A stretch of DNA of 11,520 bases, from the NCBI GenBank assembly GCA_001796995.1, contig MGOB01000089.1, positions 1 through 11,520 of the forward strand, written 5' to 3'. Origin of the DNA: Chloroflexi bacterium RBG_16_68_14 (GTDB taxonomy: Bacteria; Chloroflexota; Dehalococcoidia; DSTF01; RBG-16-68-14). The notes beneath the pieces were generated by a model. The model worked only from the letters and a program-made list of their open reading frames with translations, ran no database searches and was not told the DNA's origin. A program made the translations under genes and the position numbers. Shown in pieces: positions 5,449 to 11,520 of this stretch; position 1 is the stretch's first letter, and every line of letters begins with the position of its first letter.

Positions 5449-6216
5449 ATGACCAACGAACCAGAAGGGGCCCAGCCACCCTTCAAGGACTACTACCTGC
5501 TCCTCCAACTGCACCCGGAGGCAGACGCGGGGATGATAGACGCGGCGTACTGGCACCTGGCCCGCCGCTACAACAAAGCTAGCGTCGACGACCCGTCGGC
5601 GAAAGCCAAGCTAGACGACCTCAACGAGGCCTATGCTGTGCTGGGCTCGGCAGAGCGCCGCGAAGCGTACAACAACGTGAGAAACGCGGTCCTTGGTGCA
5701 GGAACCCTGCCTGCACCAGCCCCACCGAAGCCGGAGCCAGCCCCGCTGGCAGTGCTGGATAAGCGGCGCCCCAAGCCACCTGCAGAGGCGACACCGCCTC
5801 GGCCCAAACGATCGCGGCCAAGCCTCCGGCAGATCAGCATCCCTCCATGGCAGAACGCAGCCAACGCCCTCATCCTGCTGACGCTGGCGAGCACCGCCGT
5901 GCTGGCCTGGGCGAATCCGGCCTTGGTCGGCGCTCTCGCCCTGGCCGGGGTCGTGCTGGTCACGCTTCCGCTGGTGCGCAAGGTTCCCAGGCTTTCGATA
6001 CCGAAGCCACGCTTTCGCGCCAGCGCCGGCCGACGCCTAGACCAACAGGGGCACGCTCACACCAGACTCGACTCGGAAGCCCTGCGCCGGTCTACGGAAA
6101 AGGTACGCGCGCACTGGCGCGCCGCGACCCAGGAGCCAGCCACCAGCGCGGCTCCCCAATCGCAGCCCGGACACGAACCTCCCCAGACCGCTACAGACGA
6201 GGCTCCGGCGGCCTAG
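5449..6216 (+). CDS. Membrane-anchored J-domain-like protein lacking HPD
   Basis: With the start at 5449 the protein has 255 residues. Residues 14-78 align by eye with a DnaJ domain: DYYLLLQLHPEADAGMIDAAYWHLARRY, then DDLNEAYAVLGSAERREAYN. The HPD tripeptide needed to stimulate DnaK ATPase is replaced, because RY is followed by NKAS (42-45) where HPD would follow. A Pro/Ala/Lys-rich linker (about 85-130) leads to two hydrophobic segments (about 138-155 and 158-176) separated by a short NP turn, a likely hairpin membrane anchor. A basic, then Gln/Pro/Ala-rich tail of about 75 residues ends the protein. I infer the J-like head and the tail lie on the same side, probably the cytoplasm. The ATG at 5416 is an alternative start (266 residues), but the GAGAGGGG purine run favours 5449. 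Without HPD it is probably a scaffold or pseudo-J protein. Function unknown. Confidence 0.75.
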   Translation: MTNEPEGAQPPFKDYYLLLQLHPEADAGMIDAAYWHLARRYNKASVDDPSAKAKLDDLNEAYAVLGSAERREAYNNVRNAVLGAGTLPAPAPPKPEPAPLAVLDKRRPKPPAEATPPRPKRSRPSLRQISIPPWQNAANALILLTLASTAVLAWANPALVGALALAGVVLVTLPLVRKVPRLSIPKPRFRASAGRRLDQQGHAHTRLDSEALRRSTEKVRAHWRAATQEPATSAAPQSQPGHEPPQTATDEAPAA

Positions 6217-6230
6217 GGCAGGGTGGCTCG

Positions 6231-6311
6231 GGCGCAGCACGCCGGAGACCGTTCGGAAGTATGATCGCACTATATATCTTATGTTGTTTTCGGTCTCCGG
6301 CGCTTTGCGCC
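6231..6311. repeat. 81-base imperfect inverted repeat between convergent genes
   Basis: Perfect 12-bp arms (6240-6251 and 6291-6302, CGCCGGAGACCG and its complement) flank a 39-base AT-rich loop. Beyond a 3-base mismatch on each side, 6 more base pairs follow (GGCGCA at 6231-6236 with TGCGCC at 6306-6311). The right part can alternatively fold as a local hairpin GGCGC-TTT-GCGCC (6299-6311). It lies in the 114-base gap between the stops of the J-like gene (+) and the RAM-domain gene (-). It may act as a bidirectional terminator or RNA stabiliser, or may be a small repetitive element. No flanking target-site duplication is visible. Confidence 0.75.
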
Positions 6312-6330
6312 GTAACGCCCGCGAGCGCCG

Positions 6331-6564
6331 CTATTCTGGGAAGGTAACCAGGGAGGTGGTGCTCTCAACGCCGGGGATGGTGCGGATGTGGTCGCTCAGA
6401 ATGGGCGGCACGTCGGCCAGGTCCTCCACGTCGATCTCCGCTACGATGTCGTAGGGTCCCATCACCTCGTGACACGCGGTCACGCCCTTCACTTCGCTGA
6501 GCGCCGCATACACCGCCTTCGTGGCACCTGGATTAGCCACCACCAGGACGTACGCCTTAATCAT
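6331..6564 (-). CDS. Stand-alone Lrp/AsnC-type ligand-binding (RAM) domain protein
   Basis: This 77-residue protein consists only of the C-terminal alpha/beta sensor domain of the Lrp/AsnC family. The pattern is MIKAYVLVVANPG as the first strand, then a helix (TKAVYAALSEVKGV), the family signature VMGPYDIVAEIDV (34-46), a second helix (LADVPPILSDHIRTIPGV), and a last strand with STTSLVTF. There is no helix-turn-helix DNA-binding domain. Stand-alone RAM proteins are known and form oligomers that bind amino acids or other small molecules. They may modulate a full-length Lrp partner elsewhere. I chose the ATG at 6564, not the more upstream one at 6588, because GGAGG (6575-6571) sits 6 bases before it. 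The gene is convergent with the J-like gene, and no neighbour reveals the ligand. Confidence 0.85.
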   Translation of the reverse strand: MIKAYVLVVANPGATKAVYAALSEVKGVTACHEVMGPYDIVAEIDVEDLADVPPILSDHIRTIPGVESTTSLVTFPE

Positions 6565-6570
6565 GGAGCA

Positions 6571-6575
6571 CCTCC
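6571..6575 (-). promoter_or_regulatory. Ribosome binding site fixing the RAM-protein start
   Basis: GGAGG on the minus strand lies 6 bases before the ATG at 6564. It sets this as the start rather than the in-frame ATG at 6588. It is one of the few strong Shine-Dalgarno sequences in the window. Confidence 0.8.
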
Positions 6576-6637
6576 GCGCTCTCCACACGCCCGCGCATCC
6601 GGCACGGGCGACGCCTCTTACATGCGAGGCTGCTTCA

Positions 6638-6667
6638 CTACTACACCCTTTGGCCAGGCCAGGTCAA
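6638..6667 (-). promoter_or_regulatory. Weak candidate promoter for the RAM-domain gene
   Basis: On the minus strand TTGACC (6667-6662) is followed after 18 bases by TAGTAG (6643-6638). The -35 is good but the -10 is poor. It would give a leader of about 65 bases to the ATG at 6564. Apart from this and the GNAT promoter, I see nothing in the intergenic region 6565-6765. Confidence 0.25.
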
Positions 6668-6765
6668 TCCGCACGTTGCGCCTGGGGCAGGCGGCAGCCC
6701 TCACGGTACGGTTATGTCTACTTATCAGCCTGGGCGGCGATCCCTCTGCCCAGATCGCCTTCCTC

Positions 6766-6788
6766 CCATCGTCTACAATGGCGGCGTG
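6766..6788 (+). promoter_or_regulatory. Leaderless promoter of the GNAT-like gene
   Basis: TACAAT (6774-6779) is followed by exactly six bases and then GTG (6786-6788), so the expected transcription start coincides with the start codon. The segment matches 7713-7735, in front of glcD, at 20 of 23 positions. There is no recognisable -35 box and no Shine-Dalgarno sequence, as expected for a leaderless transcript. Confidence 0.65.
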
Positions 6789-7697
6789 ATGGAGAGCGTG
6801 GGCTACCGCAACGTGCGCGAGGAAGACCTGGGGCCGCTCCGTCGACTCCAAGGCGAGGCCATCCGCTGGCTCGCCGCCCGCGAGGGGCGCGACCCTTCCC
6901 TCATCCCCCTCTCCGACGAGCCCAGCCCGCCAGCGCGGCACCTACTGCGTACGGATCCCGCCCTCTGGTGGCTGGCCGAGCTCGGCGGCCGGCCCGTCGG
7001 GTTCAGCGGCGGCTGGGTGCGGGACCAACTCTGGGTCCTGTCTAACCTCTTCGTGCATCCGGACGTCCACGGCCGGGGCGTTGGGCAGGAGCTGCTGCGC
7101 CGCTGCTTCGCCGCCGGCCGCGCCCGGGGCGCGCGTATCGATGCCATCGTCTCCTCCAGCCACGTAAGCGCGCAGTCACTCTACATCCGCCTCGGCCTGG
7201 TACCCCGCTTCCCCTTGTTCGTCCTACAGGGGCTGGTCGAGGCGCTGGCGGCCCTGCCCGAGCCGGCGAGCTCGGTGAAACGTCCCACCGCCCGCGCTGG
7301 CTGGTCGCGCAAGCTGAGCGACCTGGACGAGATGGTCTGGGGCCGGCGGCGGGAGATCGACCACCAGTTCTGGCTGGGCGAGCCCTACGTGGACTGCCGG
7401 GCGCTCCAGGGCGAGGACGGCGCGCTTCTAGGTTATGTCTTTTTTACCCCCGACCACATCGGCCCGCTGGCAGCGCGCACGCGCCGGGCCCAGCTCCAGC
7501 TCCTCCGCCTCGCCGGCCAAGCGCAGATGGAGGCGGGCTCCGAGACCGTCCGCCTCCAGGTGCCCGGCATCAACGGCACCGTGCTCAAGGCGCTGCTGGA
7601 CCGCCGCTTCCGGATCGATCACGTCAACCTGGTCATGACCTCCCTCCCCTTCGGCCGCTTCGACCGCTACCTGCCCTCCGGCGGCATGATGCTGTAG
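6786..7697 (+). CDS. GNAT-family N-acetyltransferase-like protein, probably two GNAT halves
   Basis: The first half is a clear GNAT domain. Counted from the ATG at 6789, these are VGYRNVREEDLGPLRRL (4-20), WWLAELGGRPVGFSGGW (60-76), and the acetyl-CoA pyrophosphate-binding segment LFVHPDVHGRGVGQELL (87-103), where HGRGVG takes the place of Q/R-x-x-G-x-G. SAQSLYIRLGLVP (127-139) is the usual C-terminal GNAT strand-helix. The second half (about 160-302) has GNAT-like pieces without a clear CoA loop: ALLGYVFFTPDHIG and VPGINGTVLKALLDRRFRIDHVNLVM. It is probably a degenerate second domain, so the protein would be a 302-303 residue tandem GNAT. Substrate is unknown. I place the start at GTG 6786, immediately followed by ATG 6789, because of the TACAAT box 6 bases upstream. 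An in-frame ATG at 6714 lies upstream of that promoter and is unlikely. glcD follows after 35 bases with its own promoter. Confidence 0.8.
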   Translation: MMESVGYRNVREEDLGPLRRLQGEAIRWLAAREGRDPSLIPLSDEPSPPARHLLRTDPALWWLAELGGRPVGFSGGWVRDQLWVLSNLFVHPDVHGRGVGQELLRRCFAAGRARGARIDAIVSSSHVSAQSLYIRLGLVPRFPLFVLQGLVEALAALPEPASSVKRPTARAGWSRKLSDLDEMVWGRRREIDHQFWLGEPYVDCRALQGEDGALLGYVFFTPDHIGPLAARTRRAQLQLLRLAGQAQMEAGSETVRLQVPGINGTVLKALLDRRFRIDHVNLVMTSLPFGRFDRYLPSGGMML

Positions 7698-7712
7698 GGC
7701 CGCGCCGTGCTG

Positions 7713-7735
7713 CCATCGTTTACAATGGTGCCGTG
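7713..7735 (+). promoter_or_regulatory. glcD: Leaderless promoter of glcD
   Basis: TACAAT (7721-7726) is followed by six bases and then the GTG start of glcD (7733-7735). The layout is identical to the GNAT promoter at 6766-6788, with a shared CCATCGT upstream block. It lies in the 35-base gap after the GNAT stop. No -35 box or Shine-Dalgarno sequence is seen. Confidence 0.65.
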
Positions 7736-9196
7736 GCTACCCGCACCATCGACCGCGCCGTGGTCCGCCGCCTGGAGCAGGCGGTGGGCCGGGACGGCGT
7801 CCTCTGGCGGCCGGAGGAGCTCCTCGCCTTCGAGTACGACAGCACGATCGAGAAGGCGCTGCCCCAGGCCGTCGTCTTCCCCACCAGCGCCCGGCAGGTG
7901 GCGGAGGTGGTGCGCATCGCCCTGGCGGCTGGGCTTCCTGTCGTGCCGCGGGGCGCCGGCACCGGCCTGAGCGGGGGCGCCGTCGCCACCCTGGGCGGGG
8001 TCGTCGTTGCCCTCACGCGCATGAGCCGCATCCTGGAGATCGATGCGGCCAACCGCCTGGCCGTGGTGGAGCCCGGGGTGGTGAACCTGGAGCTCTCGAA
8101 GGCGGCGGAGCCCTACGGCCTCTACTACGCACCTGACCCGTCGAGCCAGCGCGCCTGCACGCTGGGCGGCAACGTGGCCGAGAACGCGGGCGGCCCCCAC
8201 TGCCTCGCCTACGGGGTGACGACCAACCACGTGCTAGGCCTGGAGGTGGTGCTGCCCGACGGCGCCATCGCCTGGCTGGGAGGCCGGGCGCGGGAGACGC
8301 CCGGCTACGACCTGCGGGGCGTCTTCGTCGGCTCGGAGGGGACGCTGGGCATAGTCACCAAGATCGTGGTGCGATTGCTGCACCAGCCGGAGGCGACGCG
8401 CACCCTCCTCGCCATCTTCGACGAGGTAGACCAGGCGAGCGAGGCCGTCTCCGCCATCATCGGCCGGGGCATCCTCCCCTCCGCCCTGGAGATGATGGAC
8501 CGGGAGGTGATCCGCGCGGTGGAGCCCGCCCTCCACGTGGGCTACCCCATGGACGCCGGCGCCGTCCTGCTCATCGAGGTGGACGGCCTGCGGGAGGCGG
8601 TCGCGGAGCAGGCCGCCGCCATCCGCCAGGTCTGCCTCGACCGAGGGGCGCGCGAGGTGCGCGAGGCGGAGGAGGCGGAGGAGCGGGAGCGCCTCTGGGC
8701 CGGCCGCAAGGGGTCGATCAGCGCCCTCGGCCGGCTGGCGCCCAACTACTACGTGCTGGACGGCGTCGTCCCCCGCACCAAGCTGCCCCAGGTCCTGCGC
8801 AAGGTCTACGAGATGGGGGAGCGCTACGGCTTCCCCATCGCCAACGTCTTCCACGCCGGCGACGGCAACCTCCACCCCAACGTCCTCTTCGACGAGCGGC
8901 GGCCGGGCGAGACAGAGCGGGTGCTGGAGGTGGGCGCCGAGATCATGCGGCTCTGCGTCGACGCCGGCGGCAGCATCACCGGCGAGCACGGTGTCGGCTA
9001 TGAGAAGCGGAGCTTCATGGAGTGGATCTTCTCGGAGGCGGACCTGGCGGCGATGTCGAAGGTGAAGGCCGCCTTCGGCTCCAGCGAGCTCTACAACCCC
9101 TGCAAGCTGTTCCCTACCGGCAAGGGCTGCGGCGAGGTCTCCCAGCGGAAGATCGAGCGCCTGATGGCCCAGGTGGGGCCCGATGCGTATATCTAG
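7733..9196 (+). CDS. glcD: Glycolate oxidase subunit GlcD (FAD-linked oxidase)
   Basis: This is the FAD-binding catalytic subunit of a glycolate (or related 2-hydroxyacid) oxidase that oxidises glycolate to glyoxylate and passes electrons on through GlcF. The 487 residues match the family length. The N-terminal PCMH-type FAD domain contains VVPRGAGTGLSGG (70-82), PDPSSQRACTLGGNVAENAGGPHCLAYG (135-161) and GSEGTLGIVTKIVVRL (200-215). The C-terminal oxidase domain contains FHAGDGNLHPNVLFD (373-387, conserved histidines), TGEHGVGYEK (416-425) and NPCKLFPTGK near the end. The start is a GTG directly after a TACAAT box. An ATG-free N-terminus and the absence of a Shine-Dalgarno sequence agree with leaderless translation. 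glcE begins 2 bases after the stop. D-lactate or another 2-hydroxyacid remains a possible substrate. Confidence 0.92.
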   Translation: MATRTIDRAVVRRLEQAVGRDGVLWRPEELLAFEYDSTIEKALPQAVVFPTSARQVAEVVRIALAAGLPVVPRGAGTGLSGGAVATLGGVVVALTRMSRILEIDAANRLAVVEPGVVNLELSKAAEPYGLYYAPDPSSQRACTLGGNVAENAGGPHCLAYGVTTNHVLGLEVVLPDGAIAWLGGRARETPGYDLRGVFVGSEGTLGIVTKIVVRLLHQPEATRTLLAIFDEVDQASEAVSAIIGRGILPSALEMMDREVIRAVEPALHVGYPMDAGAVLLIEVDGLREAVAEQAAAIRQVCLDRGAREVREAEEAEERERLWAGRKGSISALGRLAPNYYVLDGVVPRTKLPQVLRKVYEMGERYGFPIANVFHAGDGNLHPNVLFDERRPGETERVLEVGAEIMRLCVDAGGSITGEHGVGYEKRSFMEWIFSEADLAAMSKVKAAFGSSELYNPCKLFPTGKGCGEVSQRKIERLMAQVGPDAYI

Positions 9197-9198
9197 TT

Positions 9199-10545
9199 AT
9201 GTCTAGTAATGCCCTGCCCGGGGCCGTTGCAGACCTGGAGCCCGCCCTGCGCCAGATCCTCGGCGACGCCCTCGCTCCCGGCGACGCCGCCTGCGCCGTC
9301 GATGGCCTCGTCCCCCGCCTCGTCGCCGCCCCCGCCTCGGTCGAGCAGCTAGCCGCCGCCCTCGCCGCCGCGAACGAGGCAGGAGCGGCCGCCATCCCTT
9401 GGGGCGGTGGCCGTCACATGGCGCTGGGCAACATACCGGCCCGATACGACATCGCCCTGCGCACCGCGAAGCTGGATCGTGTCCTGGAGCACGAGCCCGC
9501 CGACCTGACGGTAACGGTGGAGGCCGGCATGACGCTCGGCAGGCTCCAGGCGCTCCTCGCCGAGCGCGGCCAGTTCCTCCCCATCGACCCGCCTGCCGGA
9601 CGGGCAGACGCGCCCTCGGACGCCACCATCGGCGGCGTCCTCGCTGCGGGCGTCAGCGGCCCCTCCCGTCACGCCTACGGCCTCCCCCGCGACTGGCTCC
9701 TCGGCTGCCGGGTCGTCCAGGCGGACGGCACGGTTTTCAAGGGGGGCGGCCGCGTGGTGAAGAACGTGGCCGGCTACGACCTGCCGAAGCTATTGATCGG
9801 CTCGCTGGGGACGCTGGGCGTCATCGTCGAGGCGACCTTCAAGGTGGCGCCGCTGCCCGCCGCGCAGGAGACCTTCCTGGCCGCCTTCCCGTCGCTGCCA
9901 CCGGCCGCCGACCTGGCCTTCGCCGCCGACGAGCGCGGCCTGGCGCTGCGAGCGCTCGCGCTCATCCATGGCCCGATGAGCACCGCTCTTCCAGAGGTCC
10001 CGGCGTCGGGGCCGGAGGGTGCGCTGGCCGCTGGCTGGCTGGCCGGGCCCCAGGCCGCCGTCGAGCGCACGGCGCGGGAGCTGGCCGGCCTGGCCAGGGA
10101 GGCGCAGACGCGACGGCTGGAGGGCCAGCAGTCCGAAGGCTGGTGGGCGCGGCTCGGCGAGGCTGACGCCGCATCCGAGGCGAGCGTCGCCGTCAGGGCG
10201 TCGCTGCCCGCGTCGGCGGTGGCCGGCTTCATGGAGCGCCTGGCCGCCCTTGGTCGAGAAGCAGGCGTGGCCGTCGCCAGCCTCTCCCACCCCACCACCG
10301 GCCTCGTGCTGGCGCGACTGGACAGCGGCCGGGACGAGCGGCTGGTGAGTGCCATCCAGGAGGCCCGGCGCGTGGCAGTGGAGGCCGGCGGCTGCCTGGT
10401 CGTCACTGCCGCGCCCGTCGCCATCAAGGAGCGCCTCGACGTCTGGGGCGACATGGGCGAAGCGCTGCCCCTGATGCGCCGGCTCAAGGAGCAGCTCGAC
10501 CCGCGGGGCACGCTGAACCCGGGCCGCTTTGTCGGAGGCCTCTAG
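9199..10545 (+). CDS. glcE: Glycolate oxidase subunit GlcE (FAD-binding)
   Basis: The second flavin subunit, 448 residues, shares the FAD domain of GlcD but is more diverged. PASVEQLAAALAAANEAGAAAIPWGGGRHMALG (45-77), VEAGMTLGRLQALLAERGQFLPIDPP (107-132), ATIGGVLAAGVSGPSRHAYG (142-161) and the GlcE-typical GGRVVKNVAGYDLPKLLIGSLGTLGVI (183-209) are visible. The C-terminus ends with DPRGTLNPGRFVGGL. It works with GlcD and GlcF in the membrane-associated oxidase. The ATG at 9199 begins 2 bases after the glcD stop and lacks a Shine-Dalgarno sequence, so reinitiation by ribosomes ending glcD is likely. A GGAGG within its last codons serves glcF, which starts after 1 base. The tight spacing makes glcD-glcE-glcF one operon. 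Confidence 0.92.
   Translation: MSSNALPGAVADLEPALRQILGDALAPGDAACAVDGLVPRLVAAPASVEQLAAALAAANEAGAAAIPWGGGRHMALGNIPARYDIALRTAKLDRVLEHEPADLTVTVEAGMTLGRLQALLAERGQFLPIDPPAGRADAPSDATIGGVLAAGVSGPSRHAYGLPRDWLLGCRVVQADGTVFKGGGRVVKNVAGYDLPKLLIGSLGTLGVIVEATFKVAPLPAAQETFLAAFPSLPPAADLAFAADERGLALRALALIHGPMSTALPEVPASGPEGALAAGWLAGPQAAVERTARELAGLAREAQTRRLEGQQSEGWWARLGEADAASEASVAVRASLPASAVAGFMERLAALGREAGVAVASLSHPTTGLVLARLDSGRDERLVSAIQEARRVAVEAGGCLVVTAAPVAIKERLDVWGDMGEALPLMRRLKEQLDPRGTLNPGRFVGGL
10534..10538 (+). promoter_or_regulatory. glcF: Ribosome binding site of glcF inside the end of glcE
   Basis: GGAGG lies 8 bases before the GTG at 10547 and within the last codons of glcE. It fixes the GTG as the glcF start and contrasts with the SD-less starts of glcD and glcE. 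Confidence 0.7.
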
Positions 10546-10546
10546 C

Positions 10547-11520
10547 GTGGCTACGGCCCCGGCAGCGGTCGAGACCCTGGACCGGCCCTCGCCGGCCGAT
10601 CTCTCCCAGTGCGTCCACTGCGGCTTCTGCCTCCAGGCGTGCCCCACCTACCTCCAGCTACGCCTGGAGACCGACTCGCCCCGGGGCCGCATCCACCTCA
10701 TCCAGGCCGTGGCCGAGGGCCGAGCGGAGGCGACGCCGCCGCTGCTCCGCCACCTCAACCTCTGCCTCCAGTGCCGCGCCTGCGAGACGGCCTGCCCGTC
10801 CAGCGTGCCCTTCGGCCGCATCATGGAGGGAGGCCGGGCCCTGCTGGTGCAGCGAGGAAAGCTACCCCTCGCTGGGCGACTGCGCCTCCGGCTCCTTCGC
10901 CAGACGTTCCCCTACCCGAAGCGGCTAGGCATGCTCTTCGCCCTACTGCGCCTCTATCAGCGCTCCGGCCTCCAGCGCCTGGTGCGGGCAACACCGCTGC
11001 TCCGATTCGTCTCGCGAGGCCTAGCCGAAGCGGAGTCGATGCTGCCATCGGTACCGGCCCGGCCCTTCGAACTGCCCTCGAACCCAACCAGCGGCGCTGC
11101 CACCGGAAGGCGGGTCGCCCTCCTGACGGGCTGCGTCATGCCCCTCCTCTACCCCCACGCCCACGAAGCGACGGTGCGGGTCTTGGCCCGTCACGGGCTC
11201 CAGGTGGCGGCGCCGCCCGACCAGCGCTGCTGCGGCGCCCTCAGCCTCCACGCCGGCGACCGGCGCACCGCCCGCGAGCTGGCCCGTCGCAACATCGACG
11301 CCTTCCTGGCGGCCGATGTCGAGGCTGTCATCGTCAACGCGGCGGGCTGCGGCTCGGTCATGAAAGAGTACGGCGAGCTGCTGGCGGAGGACTCGGCGTA
11401 CGCGGAGAAGGCCCGTCACTTCTCCGCCCTGGTGCAGGACGTGACCGAGTTCCTCGCCTCGCTCCCCATCGACCCGCCGCGGCGTGCCGTCGCCCAGCGG
11501 GTCACCTACCAGGACCCCTG
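10547..11520 (+). CDS. glcF: Glycolate oxidase iron-sulfur subunit GlcF (3' end outside window)
   Basis: The frame is open from the GTG at 10547 to the right edge (324 complete codons). It has two [4Fe-4S] ferredoxin motifs: C22-x2-C25-x2-C28-x3-C32-P and C73-x2-C76-x2-C79-x3-C83-P. These carry electrons from the flavin subunits toward the quinone pool. The first cysteine-rich CCG domain follows: C196 in LLTGC, C228-C229-G230 (31 residues later), and the NAAGCGS segment with C268. The window ends in a YQDP segment that normally precedes Cys-His and the second CCG domain. The region between about 100 and 180 has basic and hydrophobic helices as in GlcF and HdrD-like proteins. It starts 1 base after the glcE stop, in an operon with glcD and glcE. 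Confidence 0.9.
   Translation, partial: MATAPAAVETLDRPSPADLSQCVHCGFCLQACPTYLQLRLETDSPRGRIHLIQAVAEGRAEATPPLLRHLNLCLQCRACETACPSSVPFGRIMEGGRALLVQRGKLPLAGRLRLRLLRQTFPYPKRLGMLFALLRLYQRSGLQRLVRATPLLRFVSRGLAEAESMLPSVPARPFELPSNPTSGAATGRRVALLTGCVMPLLYPHAHEATVRVLARHGLQVAAPPDQRCCGALSLHAGDRRTARELARRNIDAFLAADVEAVIVNAAGCGSVMKEYGELLAEDSAYAEKARHFSALVQDVTEFLASLPIDPPRRAVAQRVTYQDP

Noticed and set aside
4910..5479. Long minus-strand extension (to 5479) of the DUF1122-like reading frame
   Set aside because: It runs antisense through the whole Rdx/SelW-like gene, its translation is low-complexity and unlike a protein domain, and better starts exist at 4909 or 4915.
6714..6785. Upstream ATG extending the GNAT protein by 24 residues
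   Set aside because: It lies upstream of the TACAAT box, and the added residues are not part of a GNAT fold.
8234..8989. 251-codon minus-strand frame inside glcD
   Set aside because: Antisense to a well-supported glcD, His/Asp/Gly-rich shadow with no family features.
9790..10647. 285-codon and overlapping minus-strand frames inside glcE
   Set aside because: Antisense to glcE and the start of glcF; composition matches shadow frames in high-GC DNA.

Overview
The window is a GC-rich (roughly two thirds G+C by eye), densely coding bacterial chromosomal segment. It carries mostly housekeeping and metabolic genes. I see no rRNA, tRNA, CRISPR array, transposase or phage gene. The gene set (a GuaB3-type IMP dehydrogenase relative, a split-barrel PPOX flavoprotein, an Rdx/SelW-like protein, a stand-alone Lrp-type RAM domain, glcDEF) and leaderless GTG starts placed directly after a -10 box suggest a high-GC Gram-positive-like or Chloroflexota-type bacterium. 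Chloroflexota is my best guess, and it is inference only.

Layout. Positions 1-1069 (+) hold the 3' end of guaB3, followed 12 bases later by a PPOX-family flavoprotein. Positions 1074-1937 (-) hold prmC, which methylates the GGQ glutamine of release factors. Positions 1990-2820 (+) hold a lipoprotein polysaccharide deacetylase. Positions 2841-3914 (-) hold prfA (RF1), the substrate of PrmC. The deacetylase therefore sits in opposite orientation between two genes that are often adjacent in bacteria. The 227-base region 3954-4180 is the prfA control region, with a TATAAT promoter, a perfect 16-bp palindrome with a repeated half, and a leader hairpin. Positions 4181-4909 (-) hold an unrecognised conserved-looking protein, possibly DUF1122. 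Divergent from it at 5016-5288 (+) is an Rdx/SelW-like CxxC protein. Positions 5449-6216 (+) hold a membrane-anchored J-domain-like protein that has lost HPD.

The J-like gene converges on a stand-alone AsnC/Lrp ligand-binding domain gene (6331-6564, -). Between them lies an 81-base imperfect inverted repeat with an AT-rich loop. From 6786 to the right edge everything is on the + strand: a GNAT-like protein, then glcD, glcE and glcF (cut by the window end). These three encode the FAD and Fe-S subunits of a glycolate or 2-hydroxyacid oxidase. The GNAT gene and glcD each start at a GTG exactly 6 bases after a TACAAT box. The two start regions match at 20 of 23 positions, so both look like leaderless transcripts driven by near-identical promoters.

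No single exotic system is evident. The most interesting signals are the twin leaderless promoters, the convergent-intergenic inverted repeat, the prfA upstream palindrome, the heptamer repeat inside prmC, and the HPD-less membrane J-like protein.
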